DNA of 64,000 nt. Source: Lathyrus oleraceus. Lineage: Eukaryota > Streptophyta > Magnoliopsida > Fabales > Fabaceae. The translations under genes were made by a program, and so were the position numbers. Location: positions 428,553,319 to 428,617,318 of the forward strand of contig NC_066584.1 in NCBI RefSeq assembly GCF_024323335.1, written 5' to 3'. Positions within the stretch are counted from its first letter, which is position 1, and every line of letters begins with the position of its first letter. Below the pieces are notes generated by a model that saw only the letters and a list, made by a program, of their open reading frames with translations, was not told where the DNA came from and searched no databases. Positions 12,138 to 24,573 of the stretch are shown here, piece by piece.

Positions 12138-15006
12138 TGTAACACCCCATTTTTTATTAGATATTTTATTATATTTTAATTGTTTGAATTGTGAATTTTG
12201 ATGATTTATTTAATGGCTGGGTGTAGACAGAGTATGTATCCTTGAGTTAGGGGTATAGAGGGATGATAGAAGTAAGTAGAATAATAGAATTGTTTTGATA
12301 ATTAAAAATAATGTTTTATTTATTTATATTATATTAATTAGTGAAGATAGAATAATTGGGCCAAATATGAGAAATTGAGAAAGTTAATGGGAGGAAGGAA
12401 TATGAGATAATTAAGTTTGGGTCAAGTTGGTGATTCGGAAAAGTTTACCCTAAAAATGAAAAGTTAAGAGGAACCTAGGTTTAGGGAGATTTTCATAGTA
12501 CGTGACATTTGACAAAAAAAGAGCAAAGAGACAATAGGAAAGGTGATCAAGGGAAGAGAGTGAAGGTTTCAATTCAGAATTTTTGCCAGGAATTCAGGTA
12601 AGGGTGAGAACTTGTTCCAATAGTAATGAGTATGGTAGAAGGGTAGAATGAAGGAACCTTTAACCTCCTTAGGGTTGGATGTTTTGATTCATAATTTTAA
12701 ATTTGGATGCTATGATGGTTGTTATATGATGATTATATAATGAATTTCATGTCCCTTATATGCGTGCATTTTTCTATTTTTATGATTGAACATATATCTC
12801 TCATTGTTGCAATTTTGAAGGTTTTAGGCATAATCTTAAAACTGTGATTATATGATTTAATTGTGTTAAAACTGTAAATTAACTTTAGATAATTAGAGTA
12901 TTGCATCGGTTGTAATTTTCTGAGCATTTGGCTTTTTACGGAATCGAAATCGGAGGTCCGGAAGGCCTCTAACGATGAAAAACACAGAAAATTCTACATT
13001 CTTTCTGTCACGACCGCGCTAAGCGCAGGAGCCTTTTTTGTGTTTTTCGGTCGAAATCGTTTTGGCCATAACTTTTGATCTGTAAGTACAAATCGAGTGC
13101 CGTTTGAAGCGTTGGATATCTGAAATAGAGGAATATAACTTTGTTTCAGGGATGAAATAATTTTGGTGATTATTTCATGGATGATTTTGGGGTTGAAGAA
13201 GAAGAAAATTGTGTTGGAAATTTTAGAAAACAACAATTTTCTAGTAACACCGTCGTACACGGCTTTGATCATAAATTTCAACTCGTGAATCATTTTGGGT
13301 TAGGGTTTGAAGTATTAGAAAGATGACTCTCAAAGATATAAAGTGATGGTGATAAATTAATTGTTTAAGTATTATTCCTATGTCTACTGTGTTGGTGAAG
13401 TTTTTATTCATACGTTCGATTAATGAATTATGGACATATCCCGATGATTTTGGTCATAACTTTTATTCTGTAAGTCTGATTTTGATGTCGTTTGAAGTGT
13501 TAGAAAGCTAATGCTTGGACATATAACCTAGTAGTGATTGTTGATATGTTTTAATAATACTCACATGCCTAGTATGTTAATAAATGTATTGGTTTATACG
13601 TTTGGTTGATGAATCATTGCATTGTTGTAATATCGTGGTGTGATGATTATGTTATTATATCGATGATGTTAAGATGCTGACAAGTTGCTGTTGTTTGTTA
13701 ATATTATTCACGTGGCAACATGAACTGGTTGTTGCATAATGAATGATGTGATGCATAAATGATGAGGTGTGTGTGGGGATCCTTTAGCTGAACCTTGTTA
13801 TGTTAATGTATGTTATTTTAGAGTCATGCATCTTGGTGTATGGGCTTCGGTCCAGTTTTTGTGAGCCTCGATTCTATGGTGATGCATCGAGTGTGAGTAG
13901 CTAATTCTTATTATGGGGGATTAGTGAAGCGTTACTTATGATGATGGTAACGAGTTTTGGTGAGCCTCAATCCTATTGTGATGGATCGGGTGCGAGTAGC
14001 TAATTCCTATTATGGGAGATTAGTGAAGCGTTTCCTATGGTAATGGTAGAGATTTTGGTGTACTCCAGTTCTAAGAGGGAATCGATCATATGGTGGGGAT
14101 CATGGAGTGAGATGAACCTGAGTGTTCATATTTTGTACCACATACATGTCGAGTCGGTGTTGAGTATATTGCATAAGTGTTGCATTTGTATTGGTTGTTG
14201 TTGACGTGTTGTTGGATGAGATGTTGTTGCATATGATGTTAATGATAATTGAGATGTGGTTTTGTATGATGTTGATTATGATTTGGATGTAAGAATATGA
14301 TATATTGTTTTGCATGATTGTGTAGATGTTATACTCTATTCTTCATTCTATATCGTTATTATTGAAATGAATTCTCACCCCTACTGTTTGAATGTTTCCT
14401 ACACATGGACATCATGCAGATACTAAAAAGTGGTATTGTTGAAGTAAGTGGAAGGTAGCTCTTGGATTACTTCTTTATTTTGTCGCTTTTACTAATGGTA
14501 CCTTGCTTTGATCATGTAACATCAGGTTGGGTTAAACGCTTATTTTATTCCTTATGTCTAATTATGTTGAAGTCATAAGACTAATTTTGTTGTTGAGAAT
14601 TCTTAAGATGTTGATTTGATTGATTACAACTCTCTTATTTTGTTTTTACAATTGAAGTTGAGACTAGATGTATTACTTTCTTTATCTTCCATAATTGTGA
14701 CGATAATTCTGTTGCGATGATACTTTAAAATGGAAATGAGCATGTCGTGACAAGTTATGAATGTCTTATTATGTGAATATATAATACCGATCAGATGAGA
14801 TGGATGTCGTGTTAACATCCCATGTATGATTCAGATAAGTGGGATGTCGCGTAAACATCCTTATGACAAATGTGTGTATTGAAATTTACTGTTGAAACCC
14901 GTGTTACGGAGCAGGTCATGTGTGTTATGAAAGTGTGACACTCTACGTGGTTTTATTTTGTATTAAATTTATGTGATAAACTATGTGTGGGGTTTAGGGT
15001 GTTACA
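12138..15006 (+). repeat. Tekay-like element, 3' LTR
   Basis: It starts TGTAACACCCC and ends GGTGTTACA, followed by the target-site copy ATCAA. It is homologous over its full length to 5077-7924. A short insertion at about 13013-13032 (GACCGCGCTAAGCGCAGGAG) replaces a shorter sequence in the 5' LTR. Confidence 0.9.
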
Positions 15007-16386
15007 ATCAACATACGTGAAAGATGACAAATGGCTCACCAATAATGCCTTCTCTCACCCAGCAACGACAAGCTTGTCGTTCTTCACAAATTTCAGTTTC
15101 TGATGTAGAGTAGACGTCACAGCTTCAGCTTCACGATTTGTGGCCTTCCCAAGAAGCAGCTATAGGCTGAGTGGATATCCATCACTTGGAAAGTAATTTG
15201 GAAATCACTCGGACCTATCTTCATTGGAAGGTCCACTTCTCCAATGATAGTTTTACGAGAACCGCCAAACGCTTTGACAACTACGCCGTTATACCTCATT
15301 GAGGCGCCTTGGTAAGAGAATCTTGACAGAGTTGATTTTGGTAACACATTCAACGATGAACCAGTGTCAACCAACACATTGGACAAAGAATACTCCTTGC
15401 AATTCATTGAAATATGAAATGCCAAATTGTGATTTCTGCCTTCCTCGGAAGGCTCTTCATCACAAAAACTCATATTGTTACAAGAAGTGGCGTTGGTAAC
15501 AATGTGGTCAAACTGATCCACTGTAACATCATGCTCAACATAAGCCTGTTCCAACACTTTCTGTAATGCTTCTCTGTGTGCTTCAGAATTCATTAGATAT
15601 GATAGCACAGAGATCTTTGACGGAGTCTGGAGCAGCTACTATACAATATTGAATTCACTTCTCTTTATTAACCTTAACACATCATCATCATCGTTAGTCT
15701 TGAATTTGCTGGATTCACCAGACTGACACATTGGAGCACTAACAGTATTCTCTACTGAAATCTTTGTCTTCTTACTTACTAAAACATTTTCTACCACTTT
15801 AAGGAAAATTGGATTGAACACACGACCACTACGGGTCACCTTTGTAATATCTCCGATGTTCACCATTGAATCTGCAACTGGTAGAGGAACCTCTTGACCA
15901 TTTTCAATCATAGTGGCATTATATTGGTATGGCACAGCTTTATCGGATGCATAAGGGACAGGGCCCGCTAACCGTATAACCAACTGTGATACCGAGCTAT
16001 TGACATTATTGTTGCTGCTACTATCTAATTGAATGACTACTCGCTCATGGTTCTTGAACATCGGCACAATGACATTCACACCATCCCCCATATCCCTAGA
16101 CTGTTGAATCTAGATTACATTCTCATCCATCAACTTCTGGATATCTCTCTTGACAACCATACACCCACGAGGGTTCACACTGCAAACGACACAACCATCA
16201 TGGTCATGTTCATAATCATTGATTAAACACATAGTTCTATGCATTTCCACCAGAGACCTTCGGATACGTCGTACATCAAAAACTCTAAAATTCCCCGGAC
16301 AACAGTCCACCATATTGATAGAAGTGTTACTATGAGCAGGTAACAAATTGGCTTTCACATTTGGAGCTCTGTCCTTAAAGGACACC
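15007..16386 (-). pseudogene. Host Ogre: end of second gag and protease
   Basis: On the minus strand this continues the gag copy that breaks at 37719. First comes the Gag C-terminal zone with the CCPGNFRV and EHDHDGCVVC motifs (about 16386-16100), then a spacer with a PVPYASDKAVPYQYNA motif, then the aspartic protease with DTGSS (near 15350) and a CFLGRP motif. A 1-base deletion near 15130 breaks the frame just before the linker. At 15012 the frame joins 5076 across the Tekay insertion, restoring the post-protease linker. At the right end the last five bases (ACACC) are the target duplication of the inner Ogre. Confidence 0.85.
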
Positions 16387-19300
16387 TGTAAGACCCCAAT
16401 TTTGTCCCTAAGATCCCTCATGGCATCATAACATTGCATTGCATAGCCTCAAGGATCATTGAGCATCTTGGCTCCCTTTCCCTTTGGGTAGGGATATCTT
16501 GTGAGTTGTTTGAGATCACCAAGCATGCTTGAATTGTATATCATTGCTTTTCTTGTTTTATTTACTAACCAAAAGCACAAAAATATGTCACTAACATCTT
16601 TTGTTTGTAGCTTAAGCAATCACCAGGTCAAGAGCTTCAAGAAGATCCTTTGTGAAAGAGATGAGGTATTTTCTTGGTATGAGGATCACATGATTATTAT
16701 AAGGAGCTTACATGAGCTAGGGTTTCATTTTGAAGCAATTTCACCAAGTGGTAGAGGCTCAAGTTAATCAAGACATTTCAAGGTCATCTAAGGACCAAAA
16801 GTCAACTGTGCAGTCAATTGAGGGCTATAAGGTGGGGAAATGAGTTGATACACCTCAATCATGTTCAAATGGGGTCTATTCATCATTCTTAACATCCATC
16901 TTGAAGATTCAAAGGTCATGGCAAAAGTTACTAAAAATGGAAAATGACCTATAATTCAAAGTTTCCAAATTTGGCAAGTTTTGGTCCACTTTCAACTTGA
17001 CTTGTCAATGTCAAAGAAGTTTCAAATGGATGTTTTGCGAACATGAAAGTTGTAGATTTTTGTCTCCCCTTTCCAAAAAGTCCTAATTCATGTCCATATG
17101 ATGAATGGTTGAGGAGTTATGGTCATTTGATCACAAAGTGTGCATGGAAATTCAAAATGGCATAACTTTTGATGTAATGCTTCAAATTGGTTCATTCTTT
17201 TTGCAAAGTGCTTCTCATGTTCAAGGCATCTCAAAGTAACATCATTTGGCTCAATTTTGAAAAGTAATCATGGTTAAATGTTTATTATTTCACACATGTT
17301 CATTTTGAAGTAAATCTTCACCATTCATTTTTGGCTTGAGATGCAAGCAAATTGATCTTCAAATCATGACCCTTGGTTGCTATTGAGTGGATTAAGACCA
17401 TAACATGGAGCTGGTCACGTGTATTATGGGCATGTGAGCTCAATTTGCATTTTTGCAAATTGCTTCATAACTCATTAATCATGATTAACCAATGAAAAAG
17501 AGGATTAGCATTGTCATTAGAAAGGAGTATAAGTACCAAAACCCTAATCATAACTGCAAGAACAAACAATTTCAGATCAAAATTCAAGAAACTCTCTCAA
17601 AAATTCTCTCTCTTTGATTCTTCATTTTTTGCACACAAACCTCAAAGATATTTGCATATTCTTGATCCTCATGCTTCACTGAGCAAGAATCATCCACTGT
17701 TTGGAGCAATTCAGCCAGAATTCGAGCAGATCAAGAGCATTCTAATGGCAATGGAAGTTGGAAATTGAAGCATATTCAAGAGGTTTCATCCATTCATTTT
17801 GCATAAAGCTTCAAAGGAAGCTCATAGGAGATGATCTGGAGCAGTAGAGCTTGAGAGATCGCGTGTACAGAAAGCTTCATTCCAAGGTGACTCAAATTTC
17901 ATCCTCTCCTTTTACTGATTTTTGGACATAGAACTGTAGATCTCATTGCGTAGGTTATGGATATATGATTAGATTAAAATTTTAGTAAGAATTGAGGATG
18001 TGGTGTTGACTGGAAGTTTAGATCTAGAAAATGTTCCTCTTCGATTTGCAAAATCCAGGGGGAATTAGGATGAACTAAGGTCATATTTGGAAGCTACGTG
18101 AGAAGACGAGTAGAATGATGTAGGTTTTGTGAATTTCTGGAAAAGTGCATGGCGGCGCCACCGCGTGTCTCGCCGGAGAAGACGACCGGAGCTGAGCTCC
18201 GGCGTCTGCGTGTTTTAGGGTTTGGTGAGTAGGACGCCATGTGTGTCATTGCGTGGACGAGCGATTGGACAGGGTTGCTTTGACTAGGCCACGCGTGTGT
18301 TGGACCGATGACTGGGAGGCTGAGTCATAAATGAAACGGTGCGTTTCATGTTTTGAACCTGAGTCGTTGATCACGAGCGCGCGCCAGATCGTGTGGCTAG
18401 CGTTTTTTCTGGATTTATTTGAATTATGCTATTTCCCTCCATTTCCATTTGATTTCAATTATTTTGTTCACTTTGTAAAATTCATAAAAAATGCAAAAAT
18501 GATCCAAATGAGTCCCAATTTCTTTTCATAGTTTTGTATTGATGTCTACTTTTTTATGGTGTTGAATTCATGAATTGTTGATGTCTGGATTTTTATGTGT
18601 GAATTTTTGAATCCATGTGGTGCGAAATTGATATAGTGTATTCGATGTGTTGTGAAATTCTCTATGTTGAACCTTCTGATCCAATTTTTTGCATACATGA
18701 CATTCATACATGACCTGAATTATTGGTCCATGGTTTGGATTTTTTCTCACATGTTATCATCATTTTTGACACATAGAGAAAAGTGTGACAATTTGTGTCA
18801 CATTTTTGACATTGAATTGGTGCATTTTTGTTCACATAGTATTTGCATCATTCTGGACTTGATTTTTTGCATGTTGAACATTCATGGCATGAGAAACGTA
18901 TACAAAAAATCTCAAAGTCATTGCATGCATTTCTGATTTGGTATGAATTTTCTAAGTTGGAAGCTCATTTTGTGCATATTTTTGAGGCTTTTTGAAGCAT
19001 TTGAATGATATTTTGAGTATGGTGGATCTTTCGCCATGGTGATTGGTGTTTAGGGGTTCATATGGTTCTGTTTGGGGCTTGTGATTTGATTCATCTCATG
19101 CCATTGGTTGTTTATGCTTTGTTTTGTTGATTGGATGTACATAAGCTAACTTTGTTGTTTTGTTTCAGGATTGGATACTTAGCATTCGTAATTGGGGTTT
19201 GTTCTCACTTTGTGAGATGCAAATACATTGAGCACTGACCTATTGTTATTTTGTAGGGTTTTAATCGATGTGGTGAGCTCATGAGCTCATTTGAGTGCAA

Positions 19301-21265
19301 GGGCACTTATGCACTGAATTGTGTAACTGATAGAGGCTTTCACTGCTTGTTTTCTGGTTTTATGACTGAAGTACTGACTGTTTAGTCTTTGTACAGGTAC
19401 CTTAGTTGCTTGCTTGCTTTAGCTCTTGCTTAAGCTTTGGATTGTGGTTGACACACCACTCAGGTAGTTAGCTTCTTACTTCATGTTGTCTGAAGTCCTG
19501 TCACCTTTTTGGCAGGCATTTTGCTGGCAAGTCCTCCTTCAGAGGCTCTATTTGTGTTTGTTTAAAATTGTGCTCAAAGACCTCCAAGAAGAGGCATGTG
19601 TTATATTTGATAAGACCTCCAAGAGAAGAGGCAATTGACGGATAAAAGGGATTAGTAGCCAATCCCCCGTTATTCAGTGTGTCGTTCTTTATGCTCGCAC
19701 TACGTGCTGATGCTTCTGAACATGTGCCCCAGATCTTTGTCCAGAGTCTGTCAAGTGGAAAAGGATCCCACTTTCTGGATCCCCACGCTTTCTTTGTCAT
19801 GAGCTCACCCTGGCCAGGGTTAAGAGCATGAGGTCTCATCCTCATTACCGATTTGATCAGCTTCACCCTAACGTTCAATGTTAGTGGTTAAGAGCTACAG
19901 ATTACCCTTTACAGTTTGGCTTGTTTGTCGAGGTTGACATGACCCCTCTTGACTAAAGCCTACCCATTGTTTGAGCCTCTTGTATGGATATAGTGTGTGA
20001 TGTTTGTTTGCTTGTGAGTTAAGTTCTGGTTAGAGACCTCAACTTAGGGATGTTGATTGCATGACAACTATTAGGCTCGAGTCTTAATCTCCCTATTAGT
20101 TTGTTGTTTCCCTGGTCTCTGGTTAGGAGAGTGTTTTACCCCATGGAACTTTTGATGTGTGTGCTCTTGAACTAGGAGTTTCCATTTGAGCTTAATTGGA
20201 GGATCATTACCATGTTCATCCAAGTGGAAGATACAAGATACATTGAGGATCTCTTATGAGACTTGTTTGATTGCTTATACTTTGTGCTTGCTTATTCCAA
20301 AGGATGGGAGCTACTTGGATCATCAATATGATCTCAAGAGAGGAATTCCTAGTGTGGTTTCATTTCTTACTCCTCATCTTTTTGTTTTCCTTAGGACTTA
20401 GCCCTTCTTCTTCATCTCTCCACTCTAACCCAAGCCAAAACCCTTTTTGTGCAAACATTTAACCTTTGTTTTCAACATTAGAAACCTAAGCCTTATGCTT
20501 TTGATTTTCAAACTTTCTTTTCATAACACTCATTTTGAATTGAATCTTTAAGTCATCTTTGACTACTTTTGTATATACTTCTAATTGGTAAATATAACAC
20601 ATTCAAATTTCCCTTTTGTGGTCCCAATGGCCACTTCTTAATCAAATTTTTTCATAACCTTTAGCTATTAGGTTTGAGTTATCCTTGTGGTAGATGTAAT
20701 ACTCACCTATATCCTTAGTGATGGACAATGAGTCTTCCATGCTTATTATAGGGTTAACCCTTCACTAGCATGTCGAAGCTATCCTCACATGGTGGATTTG
20801 TGGTTTGGTTAAGTTTCCTCCCTTTGATAACAAAAGACCTTAAGGATTTTGCACCAATCAATTCACCAATTTGTTTTGAGATTTTTACTCCGAACTACGA
20901 GGTTTTGATCCTAATCTTTTTATAAGATGGTACGTAGGTAATGGGTTTATCCATCCAAACACAAAATGTAAATAACTTGTACATTCTCTTCTCATCTCTT
21001 CAATCATGTTTGCACAAATAAAATTTTCACAAGACAAACTACCTTCACAAGTATGAAAAGGGCTCCCTAGGAGTACCTAGGATGTTTTGGGTGCCTAACA
21101 CCTTCCCATTGCATAACCAACCCCCTTACCCAGATCTCTGTTTCTTTTATTAGTTTTGTTGAAACTATTAGGTTTTTGTTCGCTTTCTAACCATTCCTTT
21201 GGATGAATAGAAGTGCGGTGGCGACTCAACTTGTATGATTTACCTTGGATTTAGTCAATATCTCC
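16387..21265 (+). repeat. Inner Ogre 5' LTR, 3' end deleted
   Basis: It begins TGTAAGACCCCAATTTTG and matches the 3' LTR up to ATATCTCCA at 21265. There the 3' LTR continues with 23 more bases to its terminal GCTACA, whereas this copy jumps into leader sequence (CTCATAAGAGTC). The U5 end, the primer binding site and about 230 bases of leader are therefore missing. A perfect 14-base palindrome GAGCTCATGAGCTC lies at 19275-19288, and the U5 motif GGTGGCGACTC is at 21217-21227. Confidence 0.9.
17528..17533 (+). promoter_or_regulatory. Probable TATA box of inner Ogre LTR
   Basis: GTATAAGTACC occurs in a setting followed by sequence typical of a transcript start. The same box lies in the 3' LTR at 31978-31983, and its place agrees with the TATAAATA boxes of the minus-strand Ogre LTRs. 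Confidence 0.5.
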
Positions 21266-21714
21266 ACTCATAAGAGTCTCTCTTGAGAATATTTTTGGAA
21301 TACGAGTAGTCGTTTCTCCGATAATATCCGAAAGATGGGATGATGACTATGGGAACCTCTTGTATAACATGTTTGGCAGGTTTAAACCCTAGTACATTCC
21401 CTTTGGGTGGTTCTTAACCGAGACTCCATGCTCGTGATTTGCAACAAACCCTTGATTCATGGTTGATCCATTCATACATCCTTAATATCAATGGAACTTG
21501 GGTGTTGATAAGGTGTAAACCATAATCCACCAAAATGGATGATTGATATTAAGGATAATATGATCCATCCCATGACCTTTGTTTGGTGTGCTTTGCTTGA
21601 TCCTTGAGTGTAATTGTTGCATTCATGCATTCATGCACTCATTTGCATCCATATCATTAATAATAAAAGAAATTTTCAAGGAACTTAAGGGGTTTATTTG
21701 CAAAATTTTCAAAC
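21266..21714 (+). other. Inner Ogre leader (remaining part)
   Basis: This is untranslated sequence homologous to the host Ogre leader (complement of about 44836-45300), with a conserved ACGAGTAGTCG stretch and TCCGATAATATCCGAAAGATG. The first part of the leader, with the primer site, is deleted. Confidence 0.75.
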
Positions 21715-23143
21715 ATGGAAAGACAAAGAAGGAATACAAAGAAGTACAACTTCAGACATCCAGATCTGAAAGAGTTAAGGAATCTGACATCCTATGTACT
21801 AGATCCCTTGGGTTTCAAGGCTCGCTTTGGGAAGCTTCTTCCTCTTCTGACTACTCAGGTGGATGAAGGGTTGATGAGCATATTGGTCCAGTTTTATGAT
21901 CCCTTGTATTGTTGCTTCACATTTCCGGACTTCCAGTTTTTGCCTACCCTTGAGGAGTATGCTTATCTCGTGGGTATACCTATTCTAGACCAGTTGCCAT
22001 TCAGTGGCTTGGAGAGTATTCCTACTTCTCAAAGATGAATCTCTGATTGGTGCTTATATGACTACCAAAGGTGGAATTCAAGGTTTCCCTTCGGAGTTCC
22101 TCATTGCTCAAGCTACTGTTTATGGGAAGGCCATGAGTGAGGATGCCTTTGAAGCCATATTTGTACTTCTCATCTATGGGTTGGTATTGTTCCCCAACAT
22201 CGACAAGTTTGTGGATGTGAACGCTATTAGGATCTTCTCCGCTCTTAATCCCGTTCCGACTCTGTTGGGTGATACCTATTTCTCTTTGCATATGAGGAAT
22301 GCAAAGGGTGGTGGTGCCATTGTGTGCTGTTTGCCTCTGTTGTATAAGTGGTTTATTTCTCACTTGCCTCAGACGGTCGCCTTCAAGGAGAACAAAAGAT
22401 GTCTACGGTGGTCCACGAGACTTATGTCTCTCACTAATGATGATATCTCTTGGTATAACCGTGTGTATGATGGTGTGCAGATCATTGACTCTTGTGGTGA
22501 ATTCTCCAATGTACCTCTTCTTGGTACATGTGGTGGGATTAACTACAACCCTATTTTAGCACGTCGTCAGCTTGGGTTCCCCCTAAAGGATAAACCTAAT
22601 AACATTCTATTAGAGGGTGTGTTCTTTCAGGAGGGTAAAGATCCCCAAGGCTTGAAGGGCATAATGGTTCGCGCTTGGCGCAAGGTTCATAAGAAAGGAA
22701 GGAAGGAGTTGGGTCCTAAGAATTGTCTTGCTATGGAGCCTTACACTGCTTGGGTAAGGAAGAGAGCATCTGAGTATCTCATGCCTTACGAATATCCGAG
22801 ACCTACACCTTTGGTTATGGCTAGACCTTCAACCCTCCCTAACCAAGGAGTAGAGGAGTTGAGAGACGAAGACCTATCACGTGCCTGGATCCATGAAAGG
22901 GAAGAGTTGCTTCAGCAGATTAAGGAGAAAGATGCTTTGATAGAGTTCCTCGAGCATCAGGTTATTGATGATCCTAATGATGCATGGACTTCTCTACTTC
23001 CTCAGTCTTCCCGGTTTTAGAAGAGGAAGTAATGTCGACTCACCAAGGAAAAGGCAGATATGGAGGCAGCTTACGAGAAGGAGGTGAAGAGACATCGCGC
23101 ATCCTATCTTCCTGTGTCCCGAGCTTTAGATGATTGTTCCTAG
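21715..23143 (+). pseudogene. Inner Ogre ORF1
   Basis: This is the Ogre-specific ORF upstream of gag, of unknown role; I believe it corresponds to the legume DUF7745-type domain family. It starts MERQRRNTKKYN at 21715. A short deletion near 22018, relative to the host copy, shifts the frame; the main frame resumes at about 22020 and continues to RALDDCS and a stop at 23141-23143. An in-frame TAG at 23018 replaces a tryptophan codon that the host copy keeps, and another stop follows at about 23030. The C-terminal 60 residues (EELLQQIKEKDALIEFLEHQ) look like a coiled coil. It is about 460 codons long, similar to the host copy at 43385-44835. Confidence 0.8.
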
Positions 23144-23311
23144 GGATCCATAGGATGATTATTTTCCTTTTCTCTTGTATATGATTGACAAATGCTGTAT
23201 TTCTTTTCCCTGATATTATTTGATGAGATATTTCCATATGTGATAAATAGTTAATATTTCCAAAATTTGCAAATAAAACCCTAAAGTTCCTTCGAAATAT
23301 AAAAACAAATC

Positions 23312-24312
23312 ATGTGCACAAGCATTGCATGCATCATGTGCATAAGCAGGTTTTGTTCCCGGCTTCTGGTCTTGTGGTCTAACTCTGTGCTCTTCATTTA
23401 TTTTGAAGACAAGCTGACTCACCGGTACTACACTAGAGCCAACTCTTCAAGACTGATGGATCATCTAGAGCAAGAGAACCGTGAACTCAAAGAAGAAGTC
23501 GCCAAACTGAGTGCTTTGATGGAATCATTCCTGGCTGCCCAGAGCCAGTCTTCTCCAACACCTTCAACTCCTCCCCAGAGGACAGTCATCTCTGAGATTG
23601 TGTTCCTCAACTGTGCCTGCAGCCAGTGCACATTTTGCTCCAGCCTCTATGCCAACCGGATTCCCGTGGGGGATGCCTCCCAATTTCATGCCTGAGGGCC
23701 CTGCTCCAACTTTTACTTCTATGCCAGCATCTAGCCTGGTCCTTGTTGTTCCTCCTCTTGTCGTGCATAACTCTTCCCAGGGTAGACGACACCATCTATC
23801 ATTCTGAGCCATCTGAGGGCCCAGATGTCCATGAGAAGATGGACGCTATGAACGACCAATTTCTTGAGCTTCGCAAGGAATTGAAGACTCTTAGAGAAAA
23901 GGCTCTCCTGGTTAGCCACTTGTCTTCCTTCTCGTACATAGATGCTGAGGATGAAGTTGGAACTCCTTTCCAAGCTTTATCTATAGCTGAGCCTGTTGAG
24001 AAAAGAATTCCTTCATTTACTTCCTATAGAGATGCAAAGTTGGCCATTGAGTGTGGTGCAATTACTGGTCTAGGAAAAATGATTGAGCTGGAAGACAATA
24101 AGTCTCGGGCTGGCATATGCTTTTCTTCTGGGGTTTTCAATGAGAAAGGGATGTTCAAGAGTGGAGGTTTTATCCACACTGGTCAGGAGGAAGAAGTTGT
24201 TGCTGTCTTGGAAGAAGATACAGAGGATTCTGACAATTTCATTATCCCTGAAGGGGTCTGCAACAATTGGGTCACTGTGGATATTCCTACAGTTATCCAC
24301 AAGTCAACGTAA
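23312..24312 (+). pseudogene. Inner Ogre gag N-terminus fused to post-protease linker
   Basis: This reads the Gag start (FEDKLTHRYYTRAN, then a coiled-coil-like LEQENRELKEEVAKL stretch), a Pro-rich region and a TIYHSEPSEGPDVHEKMD motif. Frameshifts occur near 23606 and 23780. At about 23893 the frame passes from Gag (ELKTLR) straight into the post-protease linker (EKALLVSHLSSFSYIDAEDEVG), which runs to VIHKST and a stop at 24310-24312. Compared with the host copy, the Gag core, nucleocapsid region and the whole aspartic protease are deleted. The element therefore had no protease of its own. Confidence 0.85.
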
Positions 24313-24573
24313 TGATCACTTTGTTTAAAAAAACCTTCTCTCATGCCAAAAGGAGAAGTGATGACATTGTTGGCAACATAAATACAATGATATTTTCATT
24401 CAATAAATTCATGTTAAATGTTTGTTTTTCCAATTATTTTCCCTTTTTGCTTTTTGCATGAAATTTGTGATCACATAAAACCCTAAAATAGAATAAAATC
24501 AATCTTTTCATCTGCATAATGATTTGCCTTGTTCTAATTCTAAAGCTTTTCATATCCAAAAATCATTATGCAG
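24313..24573 (+). other. Probable Ogre intron between linker and RT
   Basis: A non-coding AT-rich stretch separates the linker stop from RT. It ends with TTCTAATTCTAAAG and the acceptor ATCATTATG-CAG at 24562-24573. The same acceptor is found in the host fragment (complement of 4428-4439). Splicing between pro and RT is documented for Ogre elements. I cannot fix the donor; GTAATG at 24309-24314 is one candidate. Confidence 0.6.

Larger units (their letters stand above)
5072..15011 (+). mobile_element. Tekay-like chromovirus, nested, flanked by ATCAA
   Basis: A Ty3/gypsy element with two LTRs (5077-7924 and 12138-15006) lies in the host Ogre. The 5-bp duplication ATCAA is present at 5072-5076 and 15007-15011. 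The primer binding site TGGTATCAGAG matches the initiator-Met tRNA 3' end. The pol sequence and the C-terminal chromodomain-like remnant place it in the plant Tekay (Del) chromovirus lineage. The internal part is only about 3.4 kb, so much gag-pro and RT is lost. The LTRs differ at roughly 6-8% of sites in the parts I compared, so this is an old insertion. A 778-bp piece of flanking Ogre DNA is duplicated inside it. Confidence 0.85.

Noticed and set aside
17511..18531. Short frames repeated in both inner Ogre LTRs (also at 31961-32982) as proteins
   Set aside because: Their duplication only reflects the LTR pair. They are short, lack known domains and cover the transcript-start region of the LTR.
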